From contig DUPT01000021.1 of NCBI GenBank assembly GCA_012838225.1, positions 1 through 64,000 of the forward strand: a stretch of DNA of 64,000 nt, written 5' to 3'. Below are positions 62,225 through 64,000 of the stretch, in pieces; position 1 is the stretch's first letter; the number at the start of each line of letters is the position of its first letter. Position numbers and translations under genes: made by a program. A model generated the notes under the pieces. The model saw only the letters and a program-made list of their open reading frames with translations. It was not told the origin of the DNA and searched no databases. Source of the DNA: Tissierellia bacterium (GTDB taxonomy: Bacteria; Bacillota; Clostridia; Peptostreptococcales; Acidaminobacteraceae).

Positions 62225-63175
62225 ATGAAGAAGATCGTGATCAATCTCGGTCAGGGAATGGATCAGCTGAAGACTGATTTTCCCGAGGCCGATGTGGTGC
62301 TCGTTAGAGATCGGGCCGAGCTTATGCGGGAGCTGCCCGAGGCGGAGGTGCTGGTGAGCTGGGGCGTCGATGATGAGATGCTTGATCGGGGCACTAAGCT
62401 AGACTACGTCGCCAGTCTGTATGCCGGCGTCGATAAGCTGCCGCTCAACCGACTACAGGCTAAGGAGATCCTGCTGACGACCGGTCGCGGGATCCATGTC
62501 ATCCATATGGCGGAGTATGCGCTTATGATGATGATCCTGCACGCCCGCAGTCTCGATAAGCTGTTGGATCAGCAGCGCCGGGCTATCTGGGCCGGGGCTG
62601 AGACCCATCCGCAAGACGAGATTTACGGCAAGAAGCTCGGGATCATCGGACTCGGGGCGATCGGTCAAGAGATCGCCAAGAAGGCTTCCTTCATGGGGAT
62701 GGAGGTAGTCGGGGTCCGAAGGACGCCCAAGGAGACCGACTATGTCACTCGGGTCTACGATCTGGCTGAGGGGATCGAAACGATCTTTAAGAGCTGCGAC
62801 TATATCATCAATCTCCTACCGCATACACCGGCGACGAACCGTTTGATCGATCATAGATACTTTGATCTGATCCAGCCCCACGCCTGTCTTATCAATATGG
62901 GACGAGGCGATACCGTCAATGAGGACGATCTGTATGAGGCGCTAAAGAGCGGACAGATCAAGCGCTATATCACCGATGTGTTCGATCAGGAGCCGCTTGA
63001 GCCAAACAGCCGCTTCTGGCAGCTGGACAATATCGTCATCACACCGCATATCAGCGGTCCGAATCTGAGCTATATGGCCAAGGCCTATCCGATCGTTAAG
63101 ACCAATCTCACCGCCTACCTGGCCGGTTCGACCGATGAGATGGTCAATGTCTACTCGCATGAGCGAGGCTATTAG
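62225..63175 (+). CDS. D-isomer-specific 2-hydroxyacid dehydrogenase family protein
   Basis: 316 residues. NAD-binding loop GIIGLGAIGQEIAKKASFMGMEVVGVRRT and INMGRGDTVNEDDL, with the catalytic Arg in that region, the Glu in DVFDQEPLE and His in TPHISG. Reduces or oxidises a 2-hydroxy/2-keto acid; which one is unclear. AGGAGG before the ATG. Nine bases ahead of the nitroreductase gene, so the two form an operon. Confidence 0.9.
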   Translation: MKKIVINLGQGMDQLKTDFPEADVVLVRDRAELMRELPEAEVLVSWGVDDEMLDRGTKLDYVASLYAGVDKLPLNRLQAKEILLTTGRGIHVIHMAEYALMMMILHARSLDKLLDQQRRAIWAGAETHPQDEIYGKKLGIIGLGAIGQEIAKKASFMGMEVVGVRRTPKETDYVTRVYDLAEGIETIFKSCDYIINLLPHTPATNRLIDHRYFDLIQPHACLINMGRGDTVNEDDLYEALKSGQIKRYITDVFDQEPLEPNSRFWQLDNIVITPHISGPNLSYMAKAYPIVKTNLTAYLAGSTDEMVNVYSHERGY

Positions 63176-63183
63176 GAGGACGC

Positions 63184-63765
63184 ATGAACCTGAAAGAATT
63201 GATCTATCGCAACCGAACCATCCGCCGATTCGACCAGTCGGTTCGGATCTCACACCAAGAGCTCGAGGACTTGGTCGATCTGGCCCGGGTGACCTCGAAT
63301 GCCGGCAACAATCAGGCCCTGAAATATGTCCTGGTGACTGATCCGGCGATGTGTCAGGTGGTGTTTGATACATTGAAGTGGGCGGCGGCGCTACCGGACT
63401 GGGATGGGCCGGAGGAGGGCGAACGGCCGAGCGCTTATATCATTGCGATCCACGATGAGTCGATCTCGAAGAACATCCTGTGGGATCTGGGACTGGCCAT
63501 CCAGAGCATCACCCTCGGAGCCGTCGACAAGGGCTATGGCGGCTGTCAGTTCGGGAGTGTCAATTTCCCGGCGCTAAAGGCCGGCCTTGGCATCACCGAT
63601 GAGGCCCATAAGCCGCTGATGGTCCTGGCACTGGGAAAACCGATCGAGCAGGTGGAGCTGACAGACCTACCGGCCAACGCTCAGACCACCTACTGGCGAG
63701 ATGATGATCAGGTGCACTATGTACCTAAGCGACAGCTGAGCGATATCATCCTAAAGCGGTTCTAG
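63184..63765 (+). CDS. Nitroreductase-family protein
   Basis: 193 residues. RNRTIRRFDQS (FMN phosphate binding) at the N-terminus, TSNAGNNQALKYVLV, and GYGGCQFGSVN in the C-terminal half, the FMN-nitroreductase pattern. Cytosolic flavoprotein; substrate unknown. It shares the operon with a hydroxyacid dehydrogenase. TTAGGAGGACGC precedes the ATG. Not closely related to the nitroreductase-like protein at 10331. Confidence 0.9.
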   Translation: MNLKELIYRNRTIRRFDQSVRISHQELEDLVDLARVTSNAGNNQALKYVLVTDPAMCQVVFDTLKWAAALPDWDGPEEGERPSAYIIAIHDESISKNILWDLGLAIQSITLGAVDKGYGGCQFGSVNFPALKAGLGITDEAHKPLMVLALGKPIEQVELTDLPANAQTTYWRDDDQVHYVPKRQLSDIILKRF

Positions 63766-63780
63766 AAAATATGACACGAA

Positions 63781-63807
63781 AAACCACCTTGGACGAGGTG
63801 GTTTTTT
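63781..63807. terminator. Bidirectional terminator
   Basis: Stem AAACCACCT / AGGTGGTTT, loop TGGACG, then TTT on the plus strand; between convergent genes. Confidence 0.85.
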
Positions 63808-63812
63808 AGTGT

Positions 63813-63995
63813 CTAGATGATCGATCGGAACTTCTTCACGCCGGCGGTGGCAAGATAGCGATACAAGAACAGGGCAGCCAGGGCGTAGAAGGCAAGGGCG
63901 GCGTAGAGGATATGGTCGCCCAGGTATTTTCTCAGCCAAAAGAGCAACAGCATCAGCGCGATCGTGCCGAGCATCACACCGAGTGAGCCGATCAT
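63813..63995 (-). CDS. Small membrane protein at the window edge
   Basis: 60 residues as seen: two membrane helices (about 3-21 and 28-46) and a basic C-terminus (VKKFRSII). The ATG at 63993-63995 is 5 bases from the window end, so no ribosome-binding site can be judged and the gene may start further out. Ends at a shared terminator, which supports a real minus-strand gene. No family recognised. Confidence 0.5.
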   Translation of the reverse strand: MIGSLGVMLGTIALMLLLFWLRKYLGDHILYAALAFYALAALFLYRYLATAGVKKFRSII

Positions 63996-64000
63996 GACAC

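Noticed and set aside
1-64000. CRISPR arrays, tRNA and rRNA genes, prophage
   Set aside because: No regularly spaced repeats, no cloverleaf with T-loop GTTCRAN found by eye, and no phage genes. A tRNAscan run would be decisive for tRNAs.

Overview
The window is a continuous, gene-dense chromosomal segment of a low-to-mid GC anaerobic member of the Bacillota. The clearest evidence is a block from about 26.2 to 41.0 kb in the order purR, spoVG, glmU, pth, mfd, foldase, mazG, hup, rqcP, divIC, ppx-like, tilS, ftsH. This is the Bacillus-type purR-to-ftsH neighbourhood, but the sporulation genes usually found in it (spoVT, yabP/yabQ, spoIIE) are absent, as are prs, ctc and hprT. Promoters follow the sigma-A pattern (TTGACA, 17 bases, TATAAT), ribosome-binding sites are strong AGGAGG types, and many genes overlap by 1 to 20 bases. 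I could not fix the genus from the sequence. No tRNA, rRNA or CRISPR array was seen.

Layout. 0-3.1 kb (minus): a ferrous-iron operon, DtxR-family repressor, FeoA, FeoB, FeoB-associated Cys-rich peptide. One 16-base palindrome type occurs both at the operon promoter and directly ahead of feoB. 3.1-5.1 kb (minus): an ECF sigma factor with its DUF4179-type membrane anti-sigma factor. 5.2-8.9 kb: Na+/alanine symporter, MFS transporter and glycerophosphodiester phosphodiesterase. 8.9-16.4 kb: beta-CASP RNase-like protein, nitroreductase-like protein, trmB, cls, lspA, an unlisted 57-residue membrane peptide, a MurE-like ligase with altered motifs, and a coiled-coil protein with a decayed J-domain motif. 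16.4-21.6 kb: ABC exporter, an unlisted 59-residue BFD-like iron-sulfur peptide, and a MoxR/DUF58/DUF4129 operon. 21.7-26.1 kb (minus): P5C dehydrogenase, murC, a methyltransferase coupled to a GNAT gene broken by an in-frame TAG. 35.7-36.1 kb: an insertion-sequence remnant between mazG and hup.

41-52 kb holds proC, an AcoX/ATP-NAD-kinase-like gene, a minus-strand operon of a 907-residue Fe-S/FAD/NAD(P) oxidoreductase with hypA and hypB (nickel insertion) but no hydrogenase in view, a DUF5692 membrane protein, a TetR regulator beside a perfect 24-base palindrome, and a plus-strand FmdE-like protein with a FecCD-type metal-chelate ABC importer.

52-62 kb is the metabolic core: B12-dependent methylmalonyl-CoA mutase (two subunits), MeaB, epimerase, a hot-dog thioesterase and a complete Na+-translocating methylmalonyl-CoA decarboxylase (alpha, delta, biotin carrier, beta). 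Together these convert succinyl-CoA to propionyl-CoA while pumping Na+. A flavodoxin/ferredoxin protein follows, and then a second delta/beta membrane pair, nearly identical to the first in its beta subunit but with no second alpha or biotin carrier. With the Na+/alanine symporter, this points to sodium-based energetics. The window closes with a D-2-hydroxyacid dehydrogenase, a nitroreductase and a small membrane protein at the edge.
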